Notes: generated by a model from the letters alone, not told the origin. DNA of 64,000 nucleotides from Burkholderiaceae bacterium (GCA_022843955.1 JALHMQ010000013.1:1-64000); one strand, 5' to 3'. Shown: positions 1-8,873, numbered from the stretch's first letter. Numbers and translations are program-made.

Positions 1-68
1 TGGTCCAGGACCAGCCGCACTGCACGTTCTCGCACCTCCGGTGAATACCGCTTGTTCGTCTTGTTCAT
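1..68 (-). CDS. IS3-family transposase OrfA, N-terminal fragment
   Basis: Only the first 22 codons are present. Translation from the ATG at 68 begins MNKTNKRYSPEVRERAVRLV, the familiar start of IS3-group OrfA helix-turn-helix proteins, which bind the element's terminal repeats and are normally joined to OrfB by programmed frameshifting. A GAGAGGA purine run lies a few bases upstream of the ATG. The gene continues beyond base 1, so whether the element is intact cannot be judged. Confidence 0.75.
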   Translation of the reverse strand, partial: MNKTNKRYSPEVRERAVRLVLD

Positions 69-118
69 GACTCCATCCTCTCAAGAATCGGAGTCTCCGG
101 TAAAGCCGGGGCGGTTCA
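1..118 (-). mobile_element. End of an IS3-type insertion sequence (rest outside window)
   Basis: The plus strand at 96-118 reads as the reverse complement of a terminus beginning TGAACCGCCCCGG and continuing into an ACCGGAGACTC motif, a layout typical of IS3-family ends. An OrfA-like reading frame starts 28 bases inside, at 68, and runs out of the window. Only one end is visible, so the inner structure, the second inverted repeat and any target-site duplication cannot be checked. The element appears to have landed in an unrelated reading frame (119-216). Confidence 0.7.
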
Positions 119-216
119 AACCAGTTGCCAACAGGGCCGGTCCCCAACAGATATGAGCCAACTGCGATGGTTGCATAGACCACCGCCGACAGATGCAAAG
201 TTCGAGCGCGTGACAT
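119..216 (-). pseudogene. N-terminus of an unidentified membrane protein, cut by the IS element
   Basis: Translation from the ATG at 216 begins MSRARTLHLSAVVYATIAVG and continues SYLLGTGPVGNW before entering the IS end at 118. The first 30 residues form a short basic start plus one hydrophobic helix, as in a signal anchor. A GGAG box lies 5 bases upstream of the ATG, which supports this frame over the overlapping ones. About 33 native codons survive; the frame then stays open through IS sequence to the window edge. No family can be assigned from so little. It lies downstream of the exporter fragment and may once have belonged to the bacteriocin locus. Confidence 0.4.
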
Positions 217-286
217 ACGGACTCCATTGCATGCACAAGAGCGCTTTGCGACCACGCTCCTGTGCAAAAGGTAGGTTCTCGCAACT

Positions 287-478
287 CTAGGGCATGTTCT
301 CAAGGCCGGGCCATGCGCCGGGTTGTGTGCCCTGCGTGCTGTCCCCTGCCGCTGAGTCATATATGGGAAAGCGGCGGCGAAGCTCAGCGAGGTCGGCGTG
401 GTAGCCGAGCGCCGAGGCGATCATCGCCAGACAGGCGAGGCCGCATTCGACGCTTTCAGATTGCAGCGTTGTACGCAT
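287..478 (-). pseudogene. Truncated C39 peptidase / bacteriocin ABC exporter remnant
   Basis: The first 38 or so residues match the start of C39 peptidase domains of bacteriocin-processing ABC exporters: LQSESVECGLACLAMIA contains the catalytic Cys in its usual ECGLACLAM setting, followed by the DLAELRRRFP segment. Full exporters of this class run to about 700 residues (C39 domain, six membrane helices, ATPase). Here the similarity stops near base 364 and the frame ends 24 residues later. A stop codon lies just upstream of the ATG in frame, so the 5' side may be altered too. Such enzymes cut leaders after a double glycine, which is what the precursor at 977-1195 carries. This copy cannot work as an exporter. 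Confidence 0.75.
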
Positions 479-618
479 AGGCGGCTGTCATAGGGCCGGA
501 GGGTGCGTGAGAGGTGTGGGGCCGCTACGCCTCGTGAGTCTCCATGACGGCCGCTGAGCAAGTCGAACACGGCTCCTTCAACTTTTGCCGACAACCCGAC
601 GCTCATCTACTAGCGGCT

Positions 619-879
619 CTACTCTGGTGCATGGAATCGCTTCTCGCACGCTCTCCAGAGCATTGCGCCATATCCCCAACCGATAGCTAAGAAGACTGCG
701 CCAAGAGCCAAGGCCAATCTAAGCGTTAAATCTGCGCCGAACGCAACCGCGCCAAGTAGAGCGAATACGCCCACAGGGAGCGCGAACCGCAGGAATCCGA
801 AAGAGATCACGAACCTAACGAAACCAAGCTGCCGAATCTCAGCCCAGCGACTCATCAGCTTTTGCTCACTTGCCAGCAT
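619..879 (-). CDS. Small two-helix membrane protein, candidate bacteriocin immunity protein
   Basis: An 86-residue protein starting at the ATG at 879, with an AGAGGA ribosome-binding site just upstream. A longer upstream extension in the same frame is Arg-rich and lies antisense to the bacteriocin gene, so it was not used. Residues about 18-46 and 51-75 are hydrophobic and could form two membrane helices between charged ends (N-terminal EQKLMSRW, C-terminal ACEKRFHAPE). I recognise no family. Its position directly after a double-glycine bacteriocin precursor, behind a hairpin, and its size are typical of immunity proteins, so that role is inferred from context only. Its base composition looks less GC-rich than the housekeeping genes. 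Confidence 0.55.
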   Translation of the reverse strand: MLASEQKLMSRWAEIRQLGFVRFVISFGFLRFALPVGVFALLGAVAFGADLTLRLALALGAVFLAIGWGYGAMLWRACEKRFHAPE

Positions 880-919
880 GGTGTCCTCTAGAAGAACAGG
901 AAGATCAACCAACAGAAGC

Positions 920-942
920 AGGCAGCCCACCGGGGGCTGCCT
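920..942 (-). terminator. Hairpin between bacteriocin and putative immunity gene
   Basis: A perfect 9-bp inverted repeat (AGGCAGCCC / GGGCTGCCT) with a 5-base loop, followed on the minus strand by a T-rich stretch (GCTTCTGTTGG). It lies 35 bases after the bacteriocin stop codon and 41 bases before the next start, where it could act as a partial terminator that keeps downstream expression below that of the precursor. The T-tract is interrupted, so full termination is uncertain. Confidence 0.5.
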
Positions 943-976
943 AGCGTTGCGCAACTCGATCCGTTTCCGCCGCCGC

Positions 977-1195
977 CTAGTTGCAGCCGCCAATCGCTCC
1001 GCCGATCGCCCCGCCGACGGCGCCCGCGACAGCCCCTTTCGGGCCGCTGAATGCGCCGGCGATTGCGCCTCCAACGGCGCCTCCTGCGATCGCGTTTGCG
1101 CACTTTTGCGCAGGGCTGTCGTTCTTCGTCCCTTTCGGTTGGCCTCGACCGCCACCGGACACGATGTCGAATTCGACCACTTGCAGGTTTCTCAT
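977..1195 (-). CDS. Double-glycine-leader, glycine-zipper bacteriocin (class II type) precursor
   Basis: A 72-residue precursor from the ATG at 1195, with an AGGAG box 8 bases upstream; longer upstream starts lack this. Residues 1-15 (MRNLQVVEFDIVSGG) are a classic double-glycine leader with the hydrophobic spacing recognised by C39 peptidases. The predicted mature peptide of about 57 residues has a polar basic start (GRGQPKGTKNDSP), then a Gly/Ala-rich hydrophobic stretch full of GxxxG steps (AGGAVGGAIAGAF, GAVGGAIGGAIGG), and ends Cys-Asn. Cys32 and Cys71 could pair. This resembles Blp-type and two-peptide class II bacteriocins that insert into membranes. Neighbours fit: HlyD adaptor upstream, putative immunity gene and C39 exporter remnant downstream. 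Export would need a transporter encoded elsewhere. Confidence 0.8.
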   Translation of the reverse strand: MRNLQVVEFDIVSGGGRGQPKGTKNDSPAQKCANAIAGGAVGGAIAGAFSGPKGAVAGAVGGAIGGAIGGCN

Positions 1196-1244
1196 TGAGC
1201 TTCTCCTAAAGTGTCTGCGCCGATCAAAGGGGCGGCGTCGTCCC

Positions 1245-1345
1245 CTAACGCTGCTCACATGTCCGAGCGAACTCGATAAGTAGTTCGAACAACCACTCGA
1301 TGACGTGCCGTCGGTCTTGGATTACCGCGGCATCGAATCGCACAA
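1245..1345 (-). pseudogene. Duplicated C-terminal tail of an HlyD-type adaptor gene
   Basis: The minus strand at 1345-1245 reads [20 protein letters not shown] then EFARTCEQR and a stop. This is nearly the same as the C-terminus of the intact adaptor at 1374-2639 ([20 protein letters not shown] then GAAQRRA). It lies immediately downstream of that gene's stop and has no start or body. It looks like the remaining end of a second adaptor copy after recombination between the copies. Confidence 0.7.
1283..1336. repeat. Direct repeat copy A (partner at 1406-1459)
   Basis: Bases 1283-1336 and 1406-1459 match at 49 of 54 positions in the same orientation, 123 bases apart. The partner lies inside the 3' end of the intact HlyD-type gene. 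Most substitutions fall at codon third positions, so the copies diverged after duplication while the sequence was coding or came from a related adaptor gene. Confidence 0.85.
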
Positions 1346-1373
1346 AGAGATACCAAAGACTTCATGGTTGGCG

Positions 1374-2639
1374 TCACGCACGCCGCTGCGCTGCCCCGAT
1401 CAGGGGCTCGAACAACCACTCGATGACGCGCCGTCGGTCCTGGATGACGGCGGCATCGAGGGTCATACCGGATCTCAGCGGCGTCGTGTCGCCATACGCG
1501 ACGACGTGCTGAGCGGAAAGGTTGACCGTCAGGCGATACAGCCCTTCGGCGGTGGTGGCGCTCGCCAGGTGAGCCAGAGCGGCCGGAAGCTGCGCCGGTG
1601 CCACCGGGCTGCGGCTTACCGCAGCGACCGTCCCCGACTGCAGCCCGAACTTCTGGTACGGAAAGGCGGCGTACCGCAGTTGCACTTCCTGCCCCACGGC
1701 GGCGAAGCCCACCGTGCGGCTCGGCGCGAACAGATGCGCCTGCAGCGGCGCGCCGGCTGGCGCGATGGACGCGAGGAGTTGACCCGCCTGCACAGGCTGC
1801 CCTGCGGCCAGCGCCAGCAACGTCACATTGCCGTCGCGCGGGGCGGTGATGACTTGGGTGCGCCGACCCTCGTTCTCCGCTGCTTCCTGCGCCAGAGCGG
1901 CCACTGCGCGATCCACCTGCGCCAGCTCGGTCTGCAACTGCGCGGCCAGCTGCGCGCCCTCGGCGGCGAGTGTGGCGCGGTCGCGGGCCAGCGCAATGCG
2001 GGTGCGGATCAGCTGCTGCACGCGCGTCTCCGCCTCGATCAACTCTTGCTGCTGCACCTGAGCCTGCGTGGCCGACAAAAAGCCGGAGGTAAGCAACTGG
2101 TCGACGCGCGCCGCCTGCTGATGGGCCAGGGTGAGGCGACGATTCGCCAGCGCGATCTCGTCGTCGGCGCGGCGCAGTTCTGCATCCATCGCCTGCACGC
2201 GCGCCGCCAGTGAATGCTGCTGCAGCCGCACCTGCGCGCCGCGCAGCGTCCGCTCGGCTTCCATGGCCGAGCGGCGAGACTCGATCTGCTGCGCCACCTG
2301 AGCGCCGACGTCGCCGGCACCTGTGGCGCGGTCCAGCGCCAGCACCATCACCACGTCGCCCTGCCGCATGACCTGACCCTCGGCCACACGCAGTTCCGCC
2401 ACGCGGCCAGCGGCGGCAGCATGCAGGTCCATCTGGCCACCCACCGGCACCAGGATGCCGCTGACCTGCGCCTTGCGCGTGACCTCGCCGATGAAGGCAT
2501 ACATCAGCAGTGCACCGGCGAGTAACACGGCACCCGCGGTCAGCCCCCACCACGACAGCGAGGTGTTCAGCCGCACGCCGCCGAGCCACTGGCCGGCGCG
2601 GGCTTGCATCACTTCGGGTCGAAAGAGGGGAGAGCTCAT
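1374..2639 (-). CDS. HlyD-family periplasmic adaptor of a bacteriocin exporter
   Basis: A 421-residue membrane-fusion protein, close to the length of CvaA-type adaptors (about 410). A cytosolic start of about 30 residues precedes one inner-membrane helix (about 31-50). Then comes a lipoyl/barrel half-motif around 60-100 ([18 protein letters not shown]), a long Ala/Gln/Glu/Arg-rich coiled coil (about 113-268), the second lipoyl half ([20 protein letters not shown]) and a C-terminal beta region. These proteins bridge a C39-type ABC exporter to an outer-membrane channel for type I secretion of small peptides. It heads the minus-strand bacteriocin island, and no strong ribosome-binding site is visible before the ATG at 2639. 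The gene looks complete, unlike the exporter fragment downstream. Confidence 0.85.
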   Translation of the reverse strand: MSSPLFRPEVMQARAGQWLGGVRLNTSLSWWGLTAGAVLLAGALLMYAFIGEVTRKAQVSGILVPVGGQMDLHAAAAGRVAELRVAEGQVMRQGDVVMVLALDRATGAGDVGAQVAQQIESRRSAMEAERTLRGAQVRLQQHSLAARVQAMDAELRRADDEIALANRRLTLAHQQAARVDQLLTSGFLSATQAQVQQQELIEAETRVQQLIRTRIALARDRATLAAEGAQLAAQLQTELAQVDRAVAALAQEAAENEGRRTQVITAPRDGNVTLLALAAGQPVQAGQLLASIAPAGAPLQAHLFAPSRTVGFAAVGQEVQLRYAAFPYQKFGLQSGTVAAVSRSPVAPAQLPAALAHLASATTAEGLYRLTVNLSAQHVVAYGDTTPLRSGMTLDAAVIQDRRRVIEWLFEPLIGAAQRRA

Positions 2640-2818
2640 CGTCCGCTGCGGTGGTTGCTGCTGCTGCGAAGGATGGTCAACGACGCGGGGGGGGCAAGCG
2701 GGTGGATTGCCTATGCCGCTCGTTTGCTATGCATGATGAAAATTCACTTGCTGCGCAGCGTTGTTGTCTCCATCGACAACCAACATGCCTCAACACTTAC
2801 GTGGGCGATAATCCCCGC

Positions 2819-3682
2819 ATGCGATTGCGCTTCACCAAGATGCAGGGCACCGGCAACGACTTCGTGATGCTCGATGGCATTGCCCAGCCGTTCGCGCTCG
2901 ACCGCGCGCAGTTGCGCCTGCTGGCCGATCGCCGCTTCGGCGTCGGCGCCGATCAGATCCTGCTGGTCGAGCGACCGGACTCACCGGCGGTGGACTTCAA
3001 GTACCGCATCTTCAATGCCGATGGCGACGAAGTGGAAGCCTGCGGCAACGGCGCGCGCTGCTTCGTCAAGTTTGTGCATGCGCGCGGGCTGACGAGCAAG
3101 CGGGCGATCCGCGTGCAGACCGCCGGTGGTGTGATCGAGCCGATGCTTGAAACCGATGGCGACGTGACGGTCGACATGGGGCCGCCGCAGTTCGAGCCGG
3201 CACGCGTGCCGTTCGATGCCGAGGGTCTGGTGGCGACGGCGCATGGCCGTGCACGTCTCTGGCCGCTGGACGTTAACGGTAGCGTGCGTGAGATTGTCGT
3301 CGTGTCGATGGGCAATCCGCACGCGGTGCAGCGGGTGAACGATGTCGACGCCGCGCCGGTGACGCAAGAAGGCCCCGCGATCGAACACCACCCGCGCTTT
3401 CCACGGCGCGTGAACGCCGGCTTCATGCAGGTGCTCGATCGCCACGCGATCAGGCTGCGCGTGTGGGAGCGCGGCGCCGGCGAAACGCTGGCCTGCGGCA
3501 CCGGCGCCTGCGCCGCCGCAGTGGCGGGCATCATCCTGGGCGAGCTCGACTCCCCGGTGACCGTGCAGGCGCGTGGCGGCGGCCTGCGCATCGCCTGGGA
3601 CGGCAGCTCAACCGAAGGGCCGCGGCCGGTGCGCATGACCGGTCCGGCCACCACCGTGTTCGAAGGCGAGATCGACCTGTGA
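2819..3682 (+). CDS. dapF: Diaminopimelate epimerase
   Basis: Converts LL- to meso-diaminopimelate, the last step before lysine and the source of the peptidoglycan cross-linking residue; cytosolic. The 287-residue protein has both catalytic cysteines in their family motifs: Cys75 in EACGNGARC and Cys226 in LACGTGAC. It starts [15 protein letters not shown], the usual DapF start, which fixes the ATG at 2819 rather than the longer open frame upstream. A GATAAT hexamer at 2807-2812 may be a -10 element but would leave an extremely short leader. Its stop overlaps a possible GTG start of the next gene, so dapF, DUF484 and xerC probably form one operon. Confidence 0.97.
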   Translation: MRLRFTKMQGTGNDFVMLDGIAQPFALDRAQLRLLADRRFGVGADQILLVERPDSPAVDFKYRIFNADGDEVEACGNGARCFVKFVHARGLTSKRAIRVQTAGGVIEPMLETDGDVTVDMGPPQFEPARVPFDAEGLVATAHGRARLWPLDVNGSVREIVVVSMGNPHAVQRVNDVDAAPVTQEGPAIEHHPRFPRRVNAGFMQVLDRHAIRLRVWERGAGETLACGTGACAAAVAGIILGELDSPVTVQARGGGLRIAWDGSSTEGPRPVRMTGPATTVFEGEIDL

Positions 3683-3687
3683 CCCTC

Positions 3688-4365
3688 ATGCCGAATTCAT
3701 CCATCAAGTCCGACGACGTGGCCCGCTATCTGGCTGAGCATCCCGATTTCTTCGAGCAGCATCCGGAACTGCTGGGCGACATTGCCATCCCGCATCCGCA
3801 GAACGGCCAGGCAATCTCGCTGGTCGAGCGTCAGTCGATGATCCTGCGCGGACGCATCGCTGCACTGGAGGCGCGCATGGCGCAGATGCTGCGTCATGGC
3901 GAGGAGAACGACGTGATCGCCGATCGCGTGGTGCAGTGGGCGCGCACGCTGCTCGGCGTGGCCGATCCCGCCGACCTGCCCGAGATCGCGGTGGCCGAAC
4001 TGCGCATCCTGTTCGACGTGCCGTTCGGCGCGGTGCGCGTGTGGGGCGTGAAGACTGAGTTTGCGCAGATCCCGGCCGCGGCTGAGGTGAGTGTGGACGT
4101 CAAGCGGCTGGCCTCGAGCATGGTGGCGCCGTTCTGCGGGTCCAATGTCGGCTTCGAGCCGGCACAGTGGCTGGCGGACGGGCAGGGCGAGGTGCAGAGC
4201 CTGGCGATGCTGCCGCTGCGCATCGGCGCCAGTCCGGACGCGTATGGCCTGCTGGTGCTCGGCTCGCCGGACAAAGAGCGCTTTCACATCACCATGGGCA
4301 CGGCGTTCCTCAGGCGCATCAGCGAACTGGCCAGCGCCGCGCTGGGGCGACTGCGCGCGGAATGA
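3688..4365 (+). CDS. DUF484 family protein
   Basis: A 225-residue cytosolic protein of the DUF484 family, found between dapF and xerC in many proteobacteria. The N-terminal segment VARYLAEHPDFFEQHPELL is the family hallmark, followed by a helical linker with many Arg/Glu residues and a GAF-like alpha/beta region. Its biochemical role is unknown. A GTG at 3679 overlapping the dapF stop (GTGA) is an alternative start adding three residues, and is better placed after the AAGGCGAG purine stretch. The end overlaps xerC by ATGA, so translation is likely coupled. Confidence 0.9.
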   Translation: MPNSSIKSDDVARYLAEHPDFFEQHPELLGDIAIPHPQNGQAISLVERQSMILRGRIAALEARMAQMLRHGEENDVIADRVVQWARTLLGVADPADLPEIAVAELRILFDVPFGAVRVWGVKTEFAQIPAAAEVSVDVKRLASSMVAPFCGSNVGFEPAQWLADGQGEVQSLAMLPLRIGASPDAYGLLVLGSPDKERFHITMGTAFLRRISELASAALGRLRAE

Positions 4366-5324
4366 CGCTCGTGCCTGCGCCGCTCGCTCTGCCGGCCCCG
4401 GCCGAGGCGTTCCTCGCCGACCTGGCGACGCAGCGCCGCAGTTCGCCGCGCACGGTGCAGGCGTATCGCGGTGACCTGCTGCAGCTGGTTCGGTTGACCG
4501 CGGGAGCCGATCTGCTGACCCTGGCGCAGGCCGACATCCGACGCAGCCTGGCACGTCTGCATGCGGGCGGACTGTCGCCGGCGTCGCTGGCGCGCGCGCT
4601 GAGCGCGTGGCGCAGCTTTTATCGGTGGCTGGGCGAGCGCCAGCGCGTGGGCGCCAATCCGGTGGCCGGGGTGCGTGCGCCCCGGCGCGACAAGCGGTTG
4701 CCGAAGGCGCTCGGCGTCGACCAGGCGGTTCAGTTCGTTTCACAGGCGCCGACCGACGGCGCGCTCGCGCTGCGCGACCGCGCGATCGTCGAACTCATGT
4801 ATTCGAGCGGGTTGCGTCTGGCTGAACTGGTGAGCCTGGACTGGCGTCACTTTGCAAAGGAAGGTGCGCAGCAGGCGTCACCCAGCTGGCTCGACCTGTC
4901 GGCCGCTGAAGTGATCGTCATGGGCAAGGGATCGAAAACACGCAGCGTGCCGGTCGGTGCGGCGGCGATCGCCGCACTCAACGACTGGCTCGCGCTGCGG
5001 GGCACGCTGGCCGGCGCCGAAAAGCGGGCGCTGTTCGTTTCCTCGCGCGGCGCGCGCATCTCGCCGCGCAACGTGGGCGCGCGCATCGCCCGGCTGGCCC
5101 AGCTCAGCGGCCTCGGGGTGCACGTGCATCCGCACGCGCTGCGGCACTCGATGGCCTCGCACGTGCTGCAGTCGAGCGGCGACCTGCGCGCGGTGCAGGA
5201 GCTGCTCGGCCACGCCAACATCGCCACCACCCAGATCTATACCAAGCTCGACTGGCAGCATCTGGCCAAGGCGTACGACGCCGCCCATCCGCGGGCGCGG
5301 CGCAAAGTTCAAAGCGATGGTTGA
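4362..5324 (+). CDS. xerC: Tyrosine recombinase XerC
   Basis: A site-specific recombinase that acts with XerD at dif to resolve chromosome dimers. At 320 residues it is slightly longer than E. coli XerC (298). The N-terminal core-binding SAM-like domain covers about 1-105. The catalytic domain holds Arg152 (SSGLRLAEL), the GKGSK lysine, His258 and Arg261 (HALRHS), His284 (LGHANI) and nucleophile Tyr293 (IYTKLD). A short insertion lies between the Arg and Lys motifs. The start codon overlaps the DUF484 stop. No integron or phage features are nearby, which argues for the housekeeping XerC rather than an integrase. Confidence 0.94.
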   Translation: MTLVPAPLALPAPAEAFLADLATQRRSSPRTVQAYRGDLLQLVRLTAGADLLTLAQADIRRSLARLHAGGLSPASLARALSAWRSFYRWLGERQRVGANPVAGVRAPRRDKRLPKALGVDQAVQFVSQAPTDGALALRDRAIVELMYSSGLRLAELVSLDWRHFAKEGAQQASPSWLDLSAAEVIVMGKGSKTRSVPVGAAAIAALNDWLALRGTLAGAEKRALFVSSRGARISPRNVGARIARLAQLSGLGVHVHPHALRHSMASHVLQSSGDLRAVQELLGHANIATTQIYTKLDWQHLAKAYDAAHPRARRKVQSDG

Positions 5325-5411
5325 TCCGACAACTGATGCGACATGGCGCCGCCACGGGCGCGCTTCGATCGAGCCTGCGGCACGGACCGTGGTCGAGTTC
5401 CTTGGCAGCCG

Positions 5412-6626
5412 ATGAACCTTGCCGGTGAGCTGATCCTCAAGCCAGGCAAGGAGCGCTCGCTGCTGCGGCGCCATCCCTGGGTCTACGACACGGCGGTTGC
5501 GCGCGTGACGGGCAAGCCGGCCAGCGGCGCCACCATGGCGGTGCGCAGCGCGAGCGGCGCCTGGCTCGCGTGGGCAGCGTTCTCGCCCAGCTCAACGTTG
5601 CGCGCACGCTGCTGGAGCTTTGTCGAAGCCGATGTCATCGATGCCGCGTGGATCAGCGCCCGTGTGAAGGCTGCGGTGCAGCGCCGCGACCACCTGGCCC
5701 CGGCCACCAACGCCACGCGCCTGGTGTTCGGCGAGGCCGATCAGCTGCCTGGGCTGGTGGTCGATCGCTACGCCGATCAGCTCGTCATGCAGTGCCAGGC
5801 GGCCGGTGTCGAGGCGCAGCGAGCCGCGATCATCGAGGCGCTCGTCACGGCCACCGGCTGCGGCAACGTCTACGACCGCTCGGACAGCGCCACCCGCAAG
5901 CGCGAGGGACTGGAGCCTTCGCACGGCGTGGCGCGCGGTGCCGAGCCGGCGGAGCGCATCGCCGTGCATGAGCACGGTGTGCATTACGCGGTCGATGTCA
6001 GGCGCGGTCACAAGACCGGCTTCTACGTCGACCAGCGCGACAACCGCGCGCTGGCGCGCGCGCTGGTGCAGCGTCTGCGCACCACCGGGGTCGCGGCGCC
6101 GCGCGCGCTCAACTGCTTCTGCTACACGGGTGGGTTCTCGCTGGCACTGGCGGCGGGCGGGGCAGGATCGGTGCTGTCGATCGACTCCTCGGCCGAAGCG
6201 CTCGCCCTGGCTGCTCACAACGCCGACCTCAACGGGCAGGCGAGCGTGCATGCGTGGCGCAATGCGGATGTCTTCGAAGCGCTGCGTGCGCTGAAGGCCG
6301 AGGCCGTGGCGCCGTTCGATCTGATCGTGCTCGATCCGCCGAAGTTCGCTTCGACCCACCATCACGTGGATCGGGCGGCGCGGGCCTACAAGGACATCGC
6401 ACTGAATGCGCTGCGATTGCTGGCGCCCGGTGGCTACCTGATGACGTTTTCGTGCTCCGGCGCGATCGATGTCGACCTGTTCCAGAAGATCATCGCCGGC
6501 GCGGTGATCGATGCGCGGGTCGACTGCCAGATGCTCAAGCGCCTGGCGGCGGGTGAAGATCATCCGCTGCTGATGACGCATCCTGAGGGCGAGTACCTCA
6601 AGGGCATCCTGCTGCAGCGCCTGTAG
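5412..6626 (+). CDS. rlmI: 23S rRNA (cytosine-5-)-methyltransferase RlmI-like
   Basis: A class I SAM-dependent methyltransferase of 404 residues; E. coli RlmI has 396 and modifies C1962 of 23S rRNA. The N-terminal PUA region (LILKPGKERSLLRRHPWVYD) is followed by the EEHD-like domain around VDRYADQLVMQ and the SAM domain, with FCYTGGFSLALA (SAM binding), VLDPPKFA and TFSCSG. The ATG at 5412 gives the expected N-terminus; the open frame upstream is not conserved-looking. It sits alone between xerC and the COG0523 gene. Exact target specificity is inferred from family membership. Confidence 0.88.
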   Translation: MNLAGELILKPGKERSLLRRHPWVYDTAVARVTGKPASGATMAVRSASGAWLAWAAFSPSSTLRARCWSFVEADVIDAAWISARVKAAVQRRDHLAPATNATRLVFGEADQLPGLVVDRYADQLVMQCQAAGVEAQRAAIIEALVTATGCGNVYDRSDSATRKREGLEPSHGVARGAEPAERIAVHEHGVHYAVDVRRGHKTGFYVDQRDNRALARALVQRLRTTGVAAPRALNCFCYTGGFSLALAAGGAGSVLSIDSSAEALALAAHNADLNGQASVHAWRNADVFEALRALKAEAVAPFDLIVLDPPKFASTHHHVDRAARAYKDIALNALRLLAPGGYLMTFSCSGAIDVDLFQKIIAGAVIDARVDCQMLKRLAAGEDHPLLMTHPEGEYLKGILLQRL

Positions 6627-6777
6627 TTGCGCGTACGTCGGTTGCCCGAGCGGCATCAACCCTCGATCGGTGACCGCGGGCCGCAGCGGCACCAATCTAT
6701 CTATAGAATCCGCCGCCTTTCTCGGGCCGCCTGGTGCATGCGCGCCGCGGCCCGCGCGACGCACCCTGGAGCGCGCC

Positions 6778-7878
<1,101 letters not shown>

Positions 7879-7925
7879 TCGCGCAGACTGAGTCGGCGCG
7901 GTGCTGCAGGAGCGACGAGGGACAC

Positions 7926-8873
7926 ATGGCAGGCACGAGTAAGGCACCCGCGAAGAAGGCAGCCAAGAAGTCCGCGCCCACCAAGGCGGTCAAGTCCGCC
8001 AAGCCATCGGCCAAGCCAGTGGCCAAGCCGGCGGCGAAGAAGGCGGTGAAGAAGGCGGTCAAGCCCGCGCCCAAGCCCGCGCCCAAGCGCCCGGAGAAAC
8101 TGCCGGTGAAGGCCAAGGCCGCCAAGCCGGCAGCACCCACCAAGGCAGTCAAGTCCAAGCCGGCCAAGGCAGTTGCGCCGGCGCCCGTGCCAAAGAAAGC
8201 AACGGGACCGGTGAAGGCCGCACCCGCGGCGAAAAAGGCGCCCCCGCCGCCCATGCCGCCCCGTCGCGCGCCGATTGCAGCTGGCGCCCGCCCGGTGGCC
8301 CCGCCGCCCACGGTTGCTCCGCCCGCGCCCATGCCGGCGCCACGACCGATGCCGGCCAAACCCCAGCCGGCGGCGACCAGCCAGAAAGATGTCGCCGCGG
8401 CCCACGAGTATCTGTTGAGTCGATCTGCCAGTAGAAGCGAAGCGCCTGTGACCGTAAACGGAAAGCAACTCCCGACCGAAGAGCACCTGCTCAAGATGCC
8501 GGAATCGGCATACATGAACGATGAGCAACTCGCCTTTTTCAAGTATCGGCTGCAGCAGATGGAGCGCGAGCTCCTCGCCAACGCCGACGAGACGACCGAG
8601 CATCTGCGCGAGACGGTGATCGTCCCTGATCCGGCAGACCGCGCCACGATCGAAGAAGAACATGCGCTCGAACTGCGCACCCGCGATCGTGAGCGCAAGC
8701 TGCTCAAGAAGGTGCAGCAGTCGATCGCCCGCATCGACGCGGGCGACTACGGCTACTGCGAAGAAACCGGCGATCCGATCGGCGTGCCCCGTCTGCTTGC
8801 GCGGCCGACCGCCACGTTGTCGCTCGAAGCGCAGCAGCGTCGCGAGATGAAGCAGAAGATGTACGGCGATTGA
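7926..8873 (+). CDS. dksA: RNA polymerase-binding regulator DksA with long Lys/Pro/Ala N-terminal tail
   Basis: DksA binds the secondary channel of RNA polymerase and, with ppGpp, adjusts rRNA and stress promoters. The C-terminal 140 or so residues are DksA-like: a coiled coil (LAFFKYRLQQMERELLANAD and partner helix) and the finger region. Only one of the four zinc cysteines remains (Cys278 in YCEETGDPIG); the later pair is replaced (TLSLEAQQR). The first 150 or so residues are low-complexity AKK, AKP and PAP repeats like a histone H1 tail, making the protein 315 residues against 151 in E. coli. A GAGG box 5 bases before the ATG at 7926 supports this start, so the tail is translated. Confidence 0.9.
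   Translation: MAGTSKAPAKKAAKKSAPTKAVKSAKPSAKPVAKPAAKKAVKKAVKPAPKPAPKRPEKLPVKAKAAKPAAPTKAVKSKPAKAVAPAPVPKKATGPVKAAPAAKKAPPPPMPPRRAPIAAGARPVAPPPTVAPPAPMPAPRPMPAKPQPAATSQKDVAAAHEYLLSRSASRSEAPVTVNGKQLPTEEHLLKMPESAYMNDEQLAFFKYRLQQMERELLANADETTEHLRETVIVPDPADRATIEEEHALELRTRDRERKLLKKVQQSIARIDAGDYGYCEETGDPIGVPRLLARPTATLSLEAQQRREMKQKMYGD

Noticed and set aside
421-606. 61-codon frame upstream of the C39 fragment as a second bacteriocin or exporter start
   Set aside because: It lacks a double-glycine leader and ribosome-binding site and is in a different frame from the C39 domain; a frameshifted exporter start is possible but unsupported.
7926-8370. AAG/GCC-rich tandem-like sequence
   Set aside because: It encodes the Lys/Ala/Pro tail of DksA, with unequal unit lengths and no spacer structure.
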